This document shows, piece by piece, positions 36,882-47,640 of a DNA stretch of 64,000 nt; position 1 is the first letter of the stretch; every line of letters begins with the position of its first letter. A program made the translations under genes and the position numbers. The stretch lies in NCBI GenBank assembly GCA_949710005.1, contig OX453286.1, positions 3,663,701 to 3,727,700 on the forward strand, read 5' to 3'. Source of the DNA: Ricordea florida. Its lineage: Eukaryota; Cnidaria; Anthozoa; Corallimorpharia; Ricordeidae. The notes under the pieces are model-generated. The model was not told the origin of the DNA, searched no databases, and saw nothing but the letters and a program-made list of their open reading frames with translations.

Positions 36882-39017
36882 TCAATTGTTCTTTAAGTAA
36901 AACTTGTTTTCATGTCGGCACTTGGAAATAAGTTCAGATCGTTTGTTCAGGAGATTGTAATTGCTGTGTTTGATAATATAAAGTTTTTCTGCTAGGCATA
37001 AGTCACATCGTTTACTTGAATTATTGTAGGGGCGAGCTCTTGCGATGATAGACCATTTAGTTGTGAAATTGATGTTGCTGTCTTTGAGTTGCCAGATGTA
37101 CTTTGATAATTCAGTGCTGTTAGAAAGTTTTCTGTGGGTGAATGTAGACTTGTGTTGGGTATATCTCTGTTTAAAAGTTCCTTCAGTCAGTCCGATGTAG
37201 TTCTTGGTTGTAGTTTGATTAGATGTCGTAGAGGTTACTTGTGCGTTGTAGATGAGGCTGGTGGTTAAGCATTTATTGTCGAGAGGGCAGTTTCGTTGAG
37301 ACCTGCAGTTACATAGCTTGTCGCTGCTGTCGTTGTTGCCATTATTAGATAAGATTTTCTTGTTATGCTTGCTTATGATGGCTCCCATATTCTCCATACA
37401 GCTATAGCTTACTTTAATGTTGTTCTTGTTGAAAAGGGTGTGATACTTGTGTTGTCGAGGAAAGTGTTTAGATACAAGCTTGAGGAAGACTTTGCCGATG
37501 TTAGTTTTCACGTTGCTGCTGAATGGAGGATTATACCAGATAATGTTACGCTTGCGGTTTCGTCTTGGTCGAGTTGCTTGTCTATGTTTGTTATAGGAAA
37601 GGCTTGTTGTGTATCCACTGGATTTGAGGGCGTCGTCATAGGTAGTTTTAGCTTTGTTAAATTCGTCTTCGTTGCAGGAGATGTCTGAAATTCTACGGTT
37701 AATGGAGTCGGGTAGTTGCTTGATGATGTTAGGGGGATGGTTTGATCTAACGTTGATATATAAAGGCTGGTTGTTAGGCTTTCTGTAGGGGTAGTATGTT
37801 CCGTTGTTGAGGTTGAATGTGACGTCGAGGTAGTTGACAATCTTGAGGTTAGTTTGAATTGTGATGTTCAGTCCGTGAGTTTTAAAATGTCTAGTGATGT
37901 CCTTTCTAATTTTGTCGGCATGAGGTCCCGTGATGTTCTTGAATACTGCTAGTCCGTCGTCTCTGTAAAGTCCGATGTTTTCTTTTCCGTAAATGTTACA
38001 TAAGTCGTTTAGGATGAACAGGCCAACAAGCTCGCAAACTTCCGCGCCGTCGTAGCTGCCCATTGTTACGTCAAAGGAGCTGTTGTCTTTCTTGATCCAT
38101 GCCTTGTCGTTGTTGAAGAGTGGTGATTTTCGTGAGTGCATGATAATGTCGATGTCGCGGTCCGGTATGCTAGTGTACTGTTTGGCGAAGTTAATGGAGT
38201 CTGTTAGTAGCTTTTCTGTGATGGAAGGGTAGAAACTTTCTATGTCGAAGACGGCGAATGTGTGTCGATTCTTGTTAGGGATGTCGGAGTACCAGTTAAT
38301 TACAGAGGCTGAGTTTTTCCACTGGTTGAGGCCGGTTTTATGTCTGACAGTAGTGTTAATGTTCTCGAGTATCTGCTTGCTAATGCGCCCGATTTCGCTC
38401 TTTGCTGGGTTAATAAGGCGGCATGTGGGCTTGTTTTCGAAGTTGTCTTTATGGTCTTTTAAGGTGATGAAAGCTTGTCGTTCTGCCATGCATTCAGCTC
38501 TGTCGTCGATGAGGAGGTTAGTTGCGATGTTTTTAGCTTCGTTGTTAATGTTGCGTATAATATTAGTGTTAGCTTTTTTGTAGGTAGAAGTTAAGTTGTC
38601 CATGAGTAGTTTGTCGTGCGTGGGCTTGTCGACCTCGTAGAAGTTAGTTGATTTATCGGCTGGGATGAAGGCTTTAGTAGAACTGTTGATTTTTTTGATG
38701 TCTTGTCGGAGTTTGTCTTGAAATTCGTCGTGTTGGTTTCTGAATTCAATGTTTTTAATCATGTCGTAGAGGTCGGATTCGAAGTTGTCGAGTTCGTCGT
38801 TGTGGGGCGGGCATTTTCTTGATCTGAATCCATAGTTGTTAGTTTCGTTATCGTCTTTGTTGTCTTTGTCTTTTTCTTTATTTCTTTCGAAGAAGAAGGC
38901 TTTCCATCGCATTCGCTTGATTAGGTTTTCGGTTTTCTCTATAAGCTTTTTTAAGTACGAGTTTCTTGGTGGGATAGGGATGTTCTTCATTGAGTAGTGG
39001 AATCGTGTCCTTTCCAT
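36882..39017 (-). CDS. Penelope-like reverse transcriptase with GIY-YIG endonuclease
   Basis: 711 aa. The central RT domain has motif A FAVFDIESFYPSITEKLL (about 256-273) and motif C LYRDDGLAVF (about 353-362), both catalytic Asp regions intact. The C-terminal part has a Cys-rich knot (CNCRSQRNCPLDNKCL, about 576-591), SLIYNAQV, NYIGLTEGTFKQRYTQH (GIY-YIG core, about 614-630) and CDLCLAEKLYII. The combination of RT and GIY-YIG is diagnostic of Penelope elements; the endonuclease makes the nick for target-primed reverse transcription. No internal stops. Start taken at the first ATG of the frame. Confidence 0.93.
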   Translation of the reverse strand: MERTRFHYSMKNIPIPPRNSYLKKLIEKTENLIKRMRWKAFFFERNKEKDKDNKDDNETNNYGFRSRKCPPHNDELDNFESDLYDMIKNIEFRNQHDEFQDKLRQDIKKINSSTKAFIPADKSTNFYEVDKPTHDKLLMDNLTSTYKKANTNIIRNINNEAKNIATNLLIDDRAECMAERQAFITLKDHKDNFENKPTCRLINPAKSEIGRISKQILENINTTVRHKTGLNQWKNSASVINWYSDIPNKNRHTFAVFDIESFYPSITEKLLTDSINFAKQYTSIPDRDIDIIMHSRKSPLFNNDKAWIKKDNSSFDVTMGSYDGAEVCELVGLFILNDLCNIYGKENIGLYRDDGLAVFKNITGPHADKIRKDITRHFKTHGLNITIQTNLKIVNYLDVTFNLNNGTYYPYRKPNNQPLYINVRSNHPPNIIKQLPDSINRRISDISCNEDEFNKAKTTYDDALKSSGYTTSLSYNKHRQATRPRRNRKRNIIWYNPPFSSNVKTNIGKVFLKLVSKHFPRQHKYHTLFNKNNIKVSYSCMENMGAIISKHNKKILSNNGNNDSSDKLCNCRSQRNCPLDNKCLTTSLIYNAQVTSTTSNQTTTKNYIGLTEGTFKQRYTQHKSTFTHRKLSNSTELSKYIWQLKDSNINFTTKWSIIARARPYNNSSKRCDLCLAEKLYIIKHSNYNLLNKRSELISKCRHENKFYLKNN

Positions 39018-39144
39018 CGTGGATAGCTGTGTTTAGCCAAAAGTGCTCGACCGCGCAATAAGACAGGAGCGGGTAATAATCGTGAGAAGTTGTAGAAAAC
39101 ACTGCTGAATAGTGCTCAATACACATTTGTGTAGAGCGGTATAT

Positions 39145-39420
39145 AGAATTGGGTTACTAAATGAAAACACACATGATTCCCTGCAACTCTGAGTTTCGTG
39201 CTTACGCACTCATCAGGCAGATTTAATGAAGAAAACCGTATCAGCTAGTATATATATATATATTTACAATAAGTAGAACAATAGGAGAAGCTGCGCGTTA
39301 ATTACAATAGGTGAGGAAGGCGGATCTATTAGAACAAAGGGATGTGTGAAGTAAACTGTCTAAACTAAAAACTAAAAACTAAAAGCGCAGGGGCGTAAAA
39401 CAATAGTTCAGTATTGTATA
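39145..39420 (-). repeat. Penelope-like element terminal repeat (5' side)
   Basis: Direct copy of 36593-36872; would contain the promoter. The segment 39070-39144 just inside it is also found in the relic at 19860-19933. Confidence 0.9.
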
Positions 39421-39434
39421 TTATATAGTATTGT

Positions 39435-39466
<32 letters not shown>

Positions 39467-40180
39467 TCTTATTATTATTATTTTTTTTTTCATTTATTTC
39501 ATTTTGTGGCTACGAGCCAGAAGGCTGATGGCCACTACGTCATCGGGGTGTAAGTGACAGTGAAAACTTGACGCGCAAGGGACGCTGGGATTTCAAGTGT
39601 TCGGACTAGTTTATTATGCACCCACACCAGACCCAATTACCCTCAGACACCAAATTTAAATCTTAAATACAATGACTTCTCAAATCAATGTAAGAAATTG
39701 AAAAACGTGGTGCATTATGACTTGACAAATCTTACTATAAAATAAAGTGCACAGCGTATAAAATTACTAAATTGCAGTAGCCACGTGTAGTCCCGTAGAC
39801 TAGCTATTTTTATAAGATACATACATGTTATTTACCGGGCGGAAGGTCCGTATGGGAAAAAACTGTGCCCGAGGTCTTGATCAAGGGCACAGTTTTTTCC
39901 TATACGGCCGACCTTGCCCGGTAAATAACTTATTTATTTTTTTGGATGTCTTCCTTTTAAAGTAAGAAAAGAGATAGGAAATTGCAACAGAGGGGAGAAA
40001 ATCCAGCCCGTGGGCCGTATCGTAAAAAGCTGGACCGGTCACGCGCAATTACAGAGCTGCATTGTTAACATCACTAACATTACACTAACATTAGCACCTA
40101 ATGTTGGTCCCCCAGATACCATCACCAAATTATTTTACAGTACACGCATTCTCCGCAAGTTGACATTACACCAAACTTAC
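39421..40180. other. Intron sequence between Penelope element and exon 23
   Basis: ATT-rich tract (39440-39490), then a hairpin at about 39831-39933 (TTATTTACCGGGC... / ...GCCCGGTAAATAAC; TTTTTTCC around TTGATCAAG). No gene seen. Confidence 0.7.
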
Positions 40181-40261
40181 ATTTCACGGTCAGCAAAATC
40201 AGAACAGAGGCATATCTTGTGGACACACACTTCTTCAACTTCATATCATCTTCAGCATTAC
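40181..40261 (-). CDS. VIRMA: VIRMA exon 23
   Basis: 81 nt, phase 1 to 1, reads NAEDDMKLKKCVSTRYASVL then ILLTVK; human DSKSKKSVAYNYACILILVVVQ. Acceptor TTGTCAG, donor GTAAGT. It is followed by the ~19-kb intron with the Polinton. Confidence 0.92.
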
Positions 40262-40300
40262 CTGACAATAGATAAAGCAAACCAAAACAAAAGCAACAAG

Positions 40301-40622
40301 TAAGAAACTACACGTCATCCCACGACGGACAACATTGCGCTAGGAACCAATGATGGAAAAACCTGTTGACTCTACAAATGGAAGTAAGAAACTACACGTC
40401 ATCCCACGACGGACAACATTGTGCTAGGAACTAATGATGGACAAACCTGTTGACTCTACGAATGGGAGTAAGAAACTAAAAGTCATCCCACGACGGACAA
40501 CACTGCGCTAGGAACTAATGATGGACCAACCTCTTGACTCTACAAATGGGAGTAAGAAACTAAAAGCCACCCACGACGGACAACATCAATGATGGACAAA
40601 CCTGTTGACTCTACAAATGGGA
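40301..40622. repeat. 84-bp minisatellite containing copies of the exon 22 donor
   Basis: TAAGAAACTA recurs at 40301, 40385, 40469 and 40553 (84 bp apart). Each unit contains CCTGTTGACTCTACAAATGG-like sequence, which on the minus strand is the last ~20 nt of exon 22 followed by GTTTGTCC-like donors. Confidence 0.9.
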
Positions 40623-40676
40623 GTAAGGAGGTGAGGTTGTTGCCGAGACTCAAGACTGACACCACTGCGGCTTTGC
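40602..40676 (-). CDS. VIRMA: VIRMA exon 22
   Basis: 75 nt, phase 1 to 1, reads (G)KAAVVSVLSLGNNLTSLLPF then VEST; human GRSAVGHVFSLEKNLQSLITL. Acceptor TTACCAG, donor GTTTGT. Its last ~20 nt and donor are repeated in an 84-bp minisatellite (40301-40622). Confidence 0.92.
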
Positions 40677-41630
40677 CTGGTAAAAATAAGGAGAAAGTGC
40701 AACTTAATAAGAATGATTAACCATTTCGTGCCATGCACTCTTTCAGGAGTATTGCAAAGGTGTTTTGGCCTGCTTACAAATAAATTATTGAACGACAGCA
40801 AAAAGACCCAAACCGGAGGGTGGTCACAGACAGAGTTGCTTGCGTTCTCAACGGATCTTCAACATCCCCAGAATGGACACAAGACCAAAACATGAAGAGC
40901 GAATGCATGTAAACCCAACAATGATGGGAGTCACAGACATGGCTACTTGGGTCCTCAGTGGTTTTTTGACGTCCCCAGAATGGAGACAAGACCACCATCT
41001 CTATGTGGTCATCAGAGAGCGTCTTGTAAGTTACAAAAATAATAATGAATTCACGTCAATCCTGTGCTCAGCGTTTACTCTTACCAGCTCCTTTGGAGCA
41101 GTTTTAACTCTTCCTAAATCTCGCGCACTGGATTTCAAGTATGGAGGCCAAAAGACCGAAGCAATTTACTCGCCGAGGTTACGGGAGAATAGGGCAGTGG
41201 GAATACTTTAAATTCTGCCATATAAAATTTAACATCCTGGGCCGGGTTGTTCGAAGTGGGGTTAAGGTAACCTAGGGTTAGTGCGAAATTTAAATGCAGA
41301 TATGAAAGCTTAAAAAGCACTTGCATGCTCTGAAAAAAAAAAAAAAAAAAGAAAACGTTATCGAACAGAGTGCTTTTAAACAAGGGGAAAAGAAACCCGC
41401 GGTAAAATTTAACCCTGGATTAGCGCTAATCGGCCTTCGAACAACCGACCCCTGTATGATAGGCCGAGCTGGGTTTAAAGTCGGTTTGGACCCCGGTTTT
41501 TTTCAATTCCGTCTAAACCTATTTTGATAATCTGCCAAAAGAATCCACAAAACACCCGACGATAAGGAATAAACTGGAGCTAAAATACAAATGCAGATAA
41601 GACAAACTAGCGTAAAGACAGTATGCTTAC
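40677..41630. other. Intron 21, no gene
   Basis: Contains a duplicated block around CAGAATGGA.ACAAGACCA and CACAGACA (40815-41000), an A run (41333-41350) and a pair of related AGGGTTA/TTAACCCT ends (about 41240-41475) that look like a MITE. Confidence 0.5.
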
Positions 41631-41711
41631 CAATAGCAGTGAAGGTCATTGAGTACAGAGTGTGTAGCGTTGAAAGCGTGTCTGCATCATCCATATCATT
41701 CGGTGATAAAC
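41631..41711 (-). CDS. VIRMA: VIRMA exon 21
   Basis: 81 nt, phase 1 to 1, ends DTLSTLHTLYSMTFTAIG; human HSDLLGTLHNLYLITFNPVG. Acceptor CGTAG, donor GTAAG. Confidence 0.93.
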
Positions 41712-41901
41712 CTACGACAAACAGCAGAAAAAAAACGAAATAAAAGGACGTCTATACTGCTACGTTATACCGCTTTAAGTTGGAGGAATGGCACATGACT
41801 TATAATAAATGGAAGAAGGGTATCAAAGACGCCATCGGTTTAGGATGCCTTCGTGAATCTGCCCTTTGATCCCTAACAAATCAATTCAAGTTGCTACTCA
41901 C

Positions 41902-41944
41902 CAGGAGCAAACGAAGTCAACAACTGATCCACAGCTTGTAAAGT
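41902..41944 (-). CDS. VIRMA: VIRMA exon 20
   Basis: 43 nt, phase 0 to 1, reads TLQAVDQLLTSFAP; human TLQCITELFSHFQR. Acceptor CCCCTCAG, donor GTGAG. Confidence 0.9.
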
Positions 41945-42004
41945 CTGAGGGGATAAAAGGAGGTTTATCCAATACACACGACCAGACTACACGGGATGCA
42001 CAAT

Positions 42005-42475
42005 CTTTCTATTCGTGAGACTTAAATTACATGTGTAGTGTGAGTCTCTGGCGCCATGGCCAAAGGAACGACCTGTATTACTTGGGCTCCTCTTCGGTGT
42101 AAAAACATGTTACGTTCACGAGTAACGGAGAAGAAAGAGAACACAGGAGACAAAACAATAGAGACTAGAAAAATAATAGTGAAAAAAAAAACAAAAACAA
42201 AGAAAAAAGCAATCAAAACCTTCACAGGTTTTTACACCGAGATAAACTCATTATTTGTGTAACGTGCTTGTCTCAGGTTATGGCTTAAAGAACGAGGTAT
42301 ATTACAAATGTAGCGTGCTCGTCTCTGGTCATGGCTTAAAGAACGAGGTGTGTTACATGTGTAGTGTGCTTGTCTCGGGTTATGGCTTCCAGGACGAGCT
42401 ATTTCACGACAAGACGTCCTCCTGGAACTCCAGTGGAATCCGATGAACTCCACTGGAATCTAGTGGAATCTCGGA
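42005..42475. repeat. Second locus of the 51-bp minisatellite family
   Basis: Units with TTACATGTGTAGTGTG and CTCGGGTTATGGCTT flank an insertion of unrelated A-rich sequence (about 42060-42245), then the TCCAGTGGA block. Related to 11752-12715. Confidence 0.75.
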
Positions 42476-43250
42476 CAAAATCAGAAGTAAAAAAAATCAA
42501 TCGTGACTACCTCGCACGCGATTTCCCGCGCTTTGTACTGTCCTCAATTTGTTTTGAATTCTAATTGGTAGATTGGATTGGGTACACTTGTTGTGACTGG
42601 CTACAGTTATTCTTTTCTCAGTGTTTTTGACAGTCGCTTGAAACTACTCTTAGACCACATTTTAAATTAAACAAAACGTACTAACACAACCTTAACAATG
42701 GAATGTCACATTGCTTCTGCCACAAATGATCACAAAACTGGACCCGCAACAAATATAATTACACTGTATGTAAAATGCAAGACTCTTTCTTGGCCTAATT
42801 CCTATTACAGTCATATGCGACTTTTTCTCCCGCCTGGCGTCGTAACTTAGTTGGGAGAGCAACGGTTGATCTGCAACGTACAACGTGGATGAATCTTATT
42901 TCCAATTATTATAAATACGCGCGGGCCAATTGGCAAACTGCCCTGTGTAGAACGTGCCTTTTGCGGGTCAAACGGGAAGTGCGCGGGCTGAAAATGCATT
43001 TGACGCCCTGATTCTGATTGGCTGCAGAGATGTCAAACAATTTCGCTAGGCCAATGATATCCCGAGGATAACATTTCATAGGTAGAGTTGGCGCGAATTA
43101 CTGTGGAAGAGTTGGCACTTGCTGACATTTGCATTTCTGTAGTGAACGTACTTGGCTCTTGTTTAGCTGATCGTATTGTGACAATAACTCTCCATATCAA
43201 AGTCTCACCGTGCATCTCTGTTTAACATTTTTTTTCTTATTAAATGAATT
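42476..43250. other. Intron sequence without gene
   Basis: Part of intron 19. I see no exon or named repeat; short ORFs have no recognisable features. Confidence 0.5.
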
Positions 43251-43560
43251 TGTACGATTTGGTCTTGTGTATCGTCGGGTCTATAGATTATTTGTGTCCC
43301 TCATAGCATCATGCTACTCGGGCCACAAAAAACCATATGCCCTCCAAAGGCTGGTTCTCTACGCTACTCACTCTGCTCCGATAGGTTTTTCTCCGGGCAC
43401 TCCGGCTTTCCCCTCTCCAAAAAACCATCATTTGATTTGATTTCATTCTATTTAATTAAATATGATTTGATCTTATTTCATTTGTGCTTTACAGTGTCCC
43501 CAATTAGTACGTCAGTGCGAGATACAGTTGACACTCGAATAAAGTTCATTGTTAAAGTTC
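43250..43560 (+). repeat. SINE-like element, copy 1
   Basis: Shares a body with 52790-53060: TCTGCTCCGAnAGGTTTTTC, CATTTGATTTGATTT, TTTGTGCTTTACAGTGTCC and ACAGTTGACACTC. The tRNA-like head is not obvious in this copy. Confidence 0.75.
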
Positions 43561-43612
43561 ATTACATCATTATCATGACCACTAAAATAAAAACTCAGTT
43601 TGCTGTATTTAC

Positions 43613-43690
43613 CTGTACGTGATAAATCAAGAGTAAGCCGAGGTGCTGAGGGGTGCAGGAGTCCGCTACACCGCTGTCTCTCAGGATTTC
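43613..43690 (-). CDS. VIRMA: VIRMA exon 19
   Basis: 78 nt, 26 codons, reads EILRDSGVADSC then TPQHLGLLLIYHVQ. Corresponds to the human segment before TLQCITELF. Acceptor TTTGTAG, donor GTAAAT. A SINE lies next to its donor side. Confidence 0.82.
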
Positions 43691-44198
43691 CTACAAAAAG
43701 AAGGAGAATTAAAAATTGGATTAAAAAAGCTAATTTAACGCTCGAGGAGAAAATGTCAAAAAGGAGAGTGGCCCGGAATAAAAGAGACTCTCGTCTTACA
43801 TTTAATGGCGGCACCTCACTGTGGTGGACATCAGCTTCCTACAAAAAACATAACAAAAAGTAAGAAAGTAAAACAAAAAAACGTAACCAGCAAATACGAG
43901 AATCTATCCAGACCCTCCCACCAACCAAATACGATGTACTTATTGACCGACTAGCAGGGCCGCAGGGAAAAATATTTAGCTCGAAGTTACGATGTACGGA
44001 CTGAGTGAGGGGATTCCGTGCTTCATGAACGAGAACAAAATTTTTGTAATCTGGCCGGACCTTATCCAGTCAATAAATAGTTTATCATATGACCGCCACT
44101 CTTCTTGTATCTGCCATTTTCCAGTGGCTGCATCTCGTGTGCGGTGTTTTACGGCTCTGCTCGCGCCAAGGCGTGCGGCCCCTATACTGGTATTTTTA

Positions 44199-44199
<1 letters not shown>

Positions 44200-44247
<48 letters not shown>

Positions 44248-44400
44248 TAATAATAACAATAATAAAAATAAAAAATAATATTAATAATAATAATGATGAT
44301 AATAATAATAATAAAAATAAATAATAATAATAATAATAATATTAATAATAATAATGATGATGATGATGATGATGATAATGATGAAAATAATATATAAATA
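44200..44400. repeat. (TAA)n microsatellite
   Basis: About 200 bp of TAA with GATGAT and AAATAA interruptions, in the intron between exons 18 and 19. Confidence 0.95.
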
Positions 44401-44661
44401 CTTTTAGAGGAGGCCTCCAATCACCTAGAGGTTTTCAGGAGGGTCCTGTAAAAAATAAGAGTCTGAAATATAAATTAATTGTCTAAACAGAAGTGTGCGC
44501 GGGGTCGTAAGGGTCATATGATAGAAAAAGTTCTGTAACTTTATTTAGGAAAAAAAATGAACAAATGTAATGATCCTACTGCATTCATAGATGAAAAGGT
44601 TATAAAATGTTTTGCATGGTGCATGTTAACAAACGTACAAACACATGAAATCAAATTTTAC

Positions 44662-44729
44662 CGTTGTCTGCGTGAGAACACGGAGAAGACCGTTCACTGT
44701 ATCGGGATGCGACGACAAAAACAACAAAC
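44662..44729 (-). CDS. VIRMA: VIRMA exon 18
   Basis: 68 nt, phase 1 to 0, reads (G)LLFLSSHPDTVNGLLRVLTQ then TT, matching human GLLFFMSEYEATNLLIRAL. Acceptor TTTTTAG, donor GTAAAA. Confidence 0.9.
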
Positions 44730-44774
44730 CTAAAAACAAGTAAAACTGTGTTACGATAAACCTTTTTTCTTTGT

Positions 44775-45180
44775 GAGTGTAGTTTCGAAAGAAACTGGTG
44801 CTGCGTCGGTGAGGAATTGAAACACACGAAATTGGGATAATCAAACAACTTGATAAATACCTCTTCCTAACCGAGTTCGAGGTCCGTACTGTAAGTTACG
44901 GACCGAGCGGAAAAGACGAGGATCCGTAACTTACAGTACGGACCGAGAAAACGAGTTTTGTAAGATATTTATTATATCTCAAAATAAACTTTTGAATTTA
45001 GCGGGCCGTACAGTGAAGTACGGTTCACTAAACTGACCAATCACAGCGCGCGTACTACCTGAGAGATATAATAAAGTAGGTTACACAATCGTAAGCACCC
45101 CCCTCCCCCCTTTTTTTTCCTTACGGTGGTATAACTTACTTTATCAACTTGTTTGATTATTCCAATTTATGTTATCATAA
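44775..45180. repeat. Nested foldback repeats
   Basis: Ends match the 13149-13353 hairpin family (GAAACTGGTGCTGCGTCGG at 44789; ACGGTGGTATAACTTAC at 45123). Between them lies a second inverted repeat of GTCCGTACTGTAAGTTACGG / CCGTAACTTACAGTACGG (44881-44943) and an AAATATCTTAC / GTAAGATATTTA pair. Confidence 0.75.
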
Positions 45181-45599
45181 ACTGTTTACTCTATCTTCTA
45201 GTATTTGCTTTGTTGCCTCCAATTTGATCATCGTTTCTGTCGAAGTGCCAGATAATGTTTTCACAAATAATATTTGAAATATGGTGCCTGCACAGGGCGC
45301 TTGGATTTAGTAACCTAAATCTGCAAACACGAGTAGGAATTCTTTCAAACTCCCTACAGTGATTTCATCCACTAGCGTACACTGTACACAACACAACTGA
45401 ATCATTTCCTATCTCTTTTACAAAAACAAGGCAAGAAGTTAGGATCGAGGACTTAACATAGCTGTGCTTAAATAGCAACAATTTCATGTACTTCCTAGTT
45501 GTTTACATTTTCAATCTCACCGCCATTTGTTCCACTTGCAAAACTACGTATATCGCAGGATTTCTGTCACGTAAGGACGACAGATATTCAGTGTGCATG

Positions 45600-45830
45600 A
45601 CCATATTTGGAAAAAGCTACCATATGTGAATAAGAAAGCCTGATAAAAACACGGTTCGTAGGCCAATCAGAATGCGCGTTACATCAAATTCTAATAAAAA
45701 CACGGTGTGTGGGTTAATCAAAACGGGCGTCATATCACAGCCTACTTAGTAAAAACACGGTTTGTGGGCCAAACAGAGCGCGCGTTATATAATGCCTTTA
45801 TTTTGTACAACGCTTATTAACTCAGTGTAC
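45600..45830. repeat. Tandem AAAACACGGTNNGTNGGCC repeats
   Basis: AAAACACGGT recurs at about 45647, 45697 and 45752 with similar flanks (GGCCAATCAGAATGCGCGTT). Imperfect repeat of about 50-56 bp. Confidence 0.7.
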
Positions 45831-45940
45831 CTCGCTGTGACTGCAGAAGTTGGAAGAAGAAGTCCCTGACGGGAGCGAAGACTGAAGGATGGCATCCCAC
45901 GGACGACGACATCACAACCAGAATGGCCTCAAGCAAGCGA
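45831..45940 (-). CDS. VIRMA: VIRMA exon 17
   Basis: 110 nt, phase 2 to 1, contains RLLEAILVVM, CHPSVFAPVRDFFFQLLQSQ and RG, matching human FLELVTLLLS and KDVLKFLAQSQKG. Acceptor TTTAG, donor GTACAC. Confidence 0.9.
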
Positions 45941-46073
45941 CTAAACAAAATAGATTTAATGAAATGATTTAATCAAAGTGCTTCGACGAACTTGGAGGAA
46001 AATTCACGATATACACTACATGATTAGGATACAAATAGCGCCTCTCATTTTGGTTCAAAAGGACAAAACTAAC

Positions 46074-46177
46074 CGAGCTTTGAAGAAATGGAAGATGACA
46101 GGGTACGGGTCCTTAGACGTTTGGTCAAGGCCTGTTATCTTAGCAGATGTAGGAAATGCTTTAACTGGAGCTTGAAC
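46074..46177 (-). CDS. VIRMA: VIRMA exon 16
   Basis: 104 nt, phase 0 to 2, reads VQAPVKAFPTSAKITG then DPYPVIFHFFKA; human IQQPVKSFPTMARITG and DPYPVLFRYL. Acceptor TTTTCAG, donor GTTAG. Confidence 0.93.
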
Positions 46178-46514
46178 CTGAAAAAAATAACAGCCATTAA
46201 GCATGTGATAATTTGTAAGCACAATACACTTACAGTGAACAAATCTTGCTGTTTAGTGGCTGTCCCAAGTCCTTAGATAAAAATAAGTATTCTCTCAACT
46301 GTTCTTCATACATTTGTATTGAGACCACTAGGGAGAATCTGTTTACAAATCAGGAAAGCTTATTGTTGTTGGTCTTGTCCTTCATTCTCCTTCACTGTAT
46401 GTTTGATCGTTTGATCGAGTTAAGACATTATAAGGAGAAGACAGTTACTGGTCACATCTGGATTTAATTAAAGGTTAGGTCTTCCAATACAAAGGCTCCA
46501 TAGTTATGTCATAT

Positions 46515-46665
46515 TATTCTGATGAATCTTTGTAAAGCCACTGAACAGTACTGTACTGTGGTACTGTTTGTTTTACTATACAGTGTGGTTATAGCGTTTC
46601 CATCTGTGGATCAAACCATGCAGTGTGATCATTCTTTGGAAAGCGACTTAACAGTACTGTAGTGT
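46515..46665 (-). repeat. Interspersed ~115-bp repeat family
   Basis: Reverse-oriented copy just left of exon 15, about 1.3 units. Confidence 0.8.
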
Positions 46666-46719
46666 GGTATCGCTGCCTTCTGAAACTTTTAATTGTTACA
46701 ATTTTCAAAGAAAACCTAC

Positions 46720-46939
46720 TATTAAATGTGGCGCTTGATCCAAGAATGTACAAATCTCCTCAAGTGCTCCAGCTATCATGCCAAGTTTCTGAGCGTTAGC
46801 AGTGGGAGTTCCTGATGTATCCATGGCAACATCATGTTCTGGTGACATCACACTTGTTCTTTCCTTGGACTCAGTTCCCTCGCCAGCTGAATCTGTCTCA
46901 GTATCTTGTACTTTTGGACTGAATGTTGTCTCAACAATT
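46720..46939 (-). CDS. VIRMA: VIRMA exon 15
   Basis: 220 nt, phase 2 to 0. A Ser/Thr/Glu-rich linker is followed by KLGMIAGALEEICTFLDQAP, which matches human ERLINLLEEVFHLMETAP. Acceptor CTTCTAG, donor GTAGG. Confidence 0.9.
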
Positions 46940-46984
46940 CTAGAAGAAACACGGAGAAAAACATTTATTGATTTATTAAGTATT

Positions 46985-47640
46985 GTAGCACAGTACTGCT
47001 CAGTAGCATTCCATAGAATGGTCAAACTGTATGGTTTGATCCACAGATGAAAACGTTAGAACCTCACTGTATAGTAAAACAAACAGTACCACAGTACAGC
47101 ACTGTTCAGTAGCTTTACAAAAAATGGTCACACTGCATGGTTTGATCCACAGATGAAAAAGTTAGAACCACACTATATAGTAAAACAAACAGTACCACAG
47201 TACAGTACAGTTCAGTAGCTTTTCAAAGAATGGTTACACTGCATGGTTTGATCCACAGATGAAAAAGTTAGAACCACACTGTATAGTAAAACAAACAGTA
47301 CCGAAGATGAAAAAGTGTGATTATTATGAGGGGTTATTATTTTTAACATCTCCTCATTACGTTTCCAGAGAATGGTGTCTATGAAAAATTTGGATTCACA
47401 CTTTACCACTTAGTGAACCAAACGATATCGCAGATGGAATTACACTGTGATGTAAATCAAACAGGACGGCAATAAAAACCACACTGCATGGTGAAACAAA
47501 CAGTACCACAATACAGTATTGTTCAGTAGCTTTACAAAGAATGGTCACACTGCATGGTTTGATCTACAGATGAAAAAGTTAGAACCACACTGTATAGTAA
47601 AACAAACAGTACCACAGTACAGTACAAGTCAGAAACTTTC
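46985..47640 (+). repeat. Tandem array of the ~115-bp family with composite unit
   Basis: At least five units. 47205-47345 and 47346-47600 are reverse complements of 17026-17165 and 17160-17433 respectively, in permuted order. Confidence 0.85.

Larger units (their letters stand above)
36593..39420 (-). mobile_element. Penelope-like retroelement with pseudo-LTRs
   Basis: About 2.8 kb: direct repeats of ~280 bp at both ends and one ORF with RT and GIY-YIG domains. Oriented as VIRMA. The two repeats differ at only a few sites and the ORF is intact, so the insertion looks fairly recent. It sits 97 bp right of the Polinton and is followed by another ATT-rich tract (39440-39490). Confidence 0.92.

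Noticed and set aside
37508-37840. 110-codon Ser/Thr-rich ORF inside the Penelope ORF
   Set aside because: Shadow frame of the RT/GIY-YIG gene on the same strand.
38878-39126. Extra 82-codon ORF upstream of the Penelope RT
   Set aside because: Overlaps the RT start in another frame and has no recognisable features; it could be a 5' leader peptide but nothing supports it.
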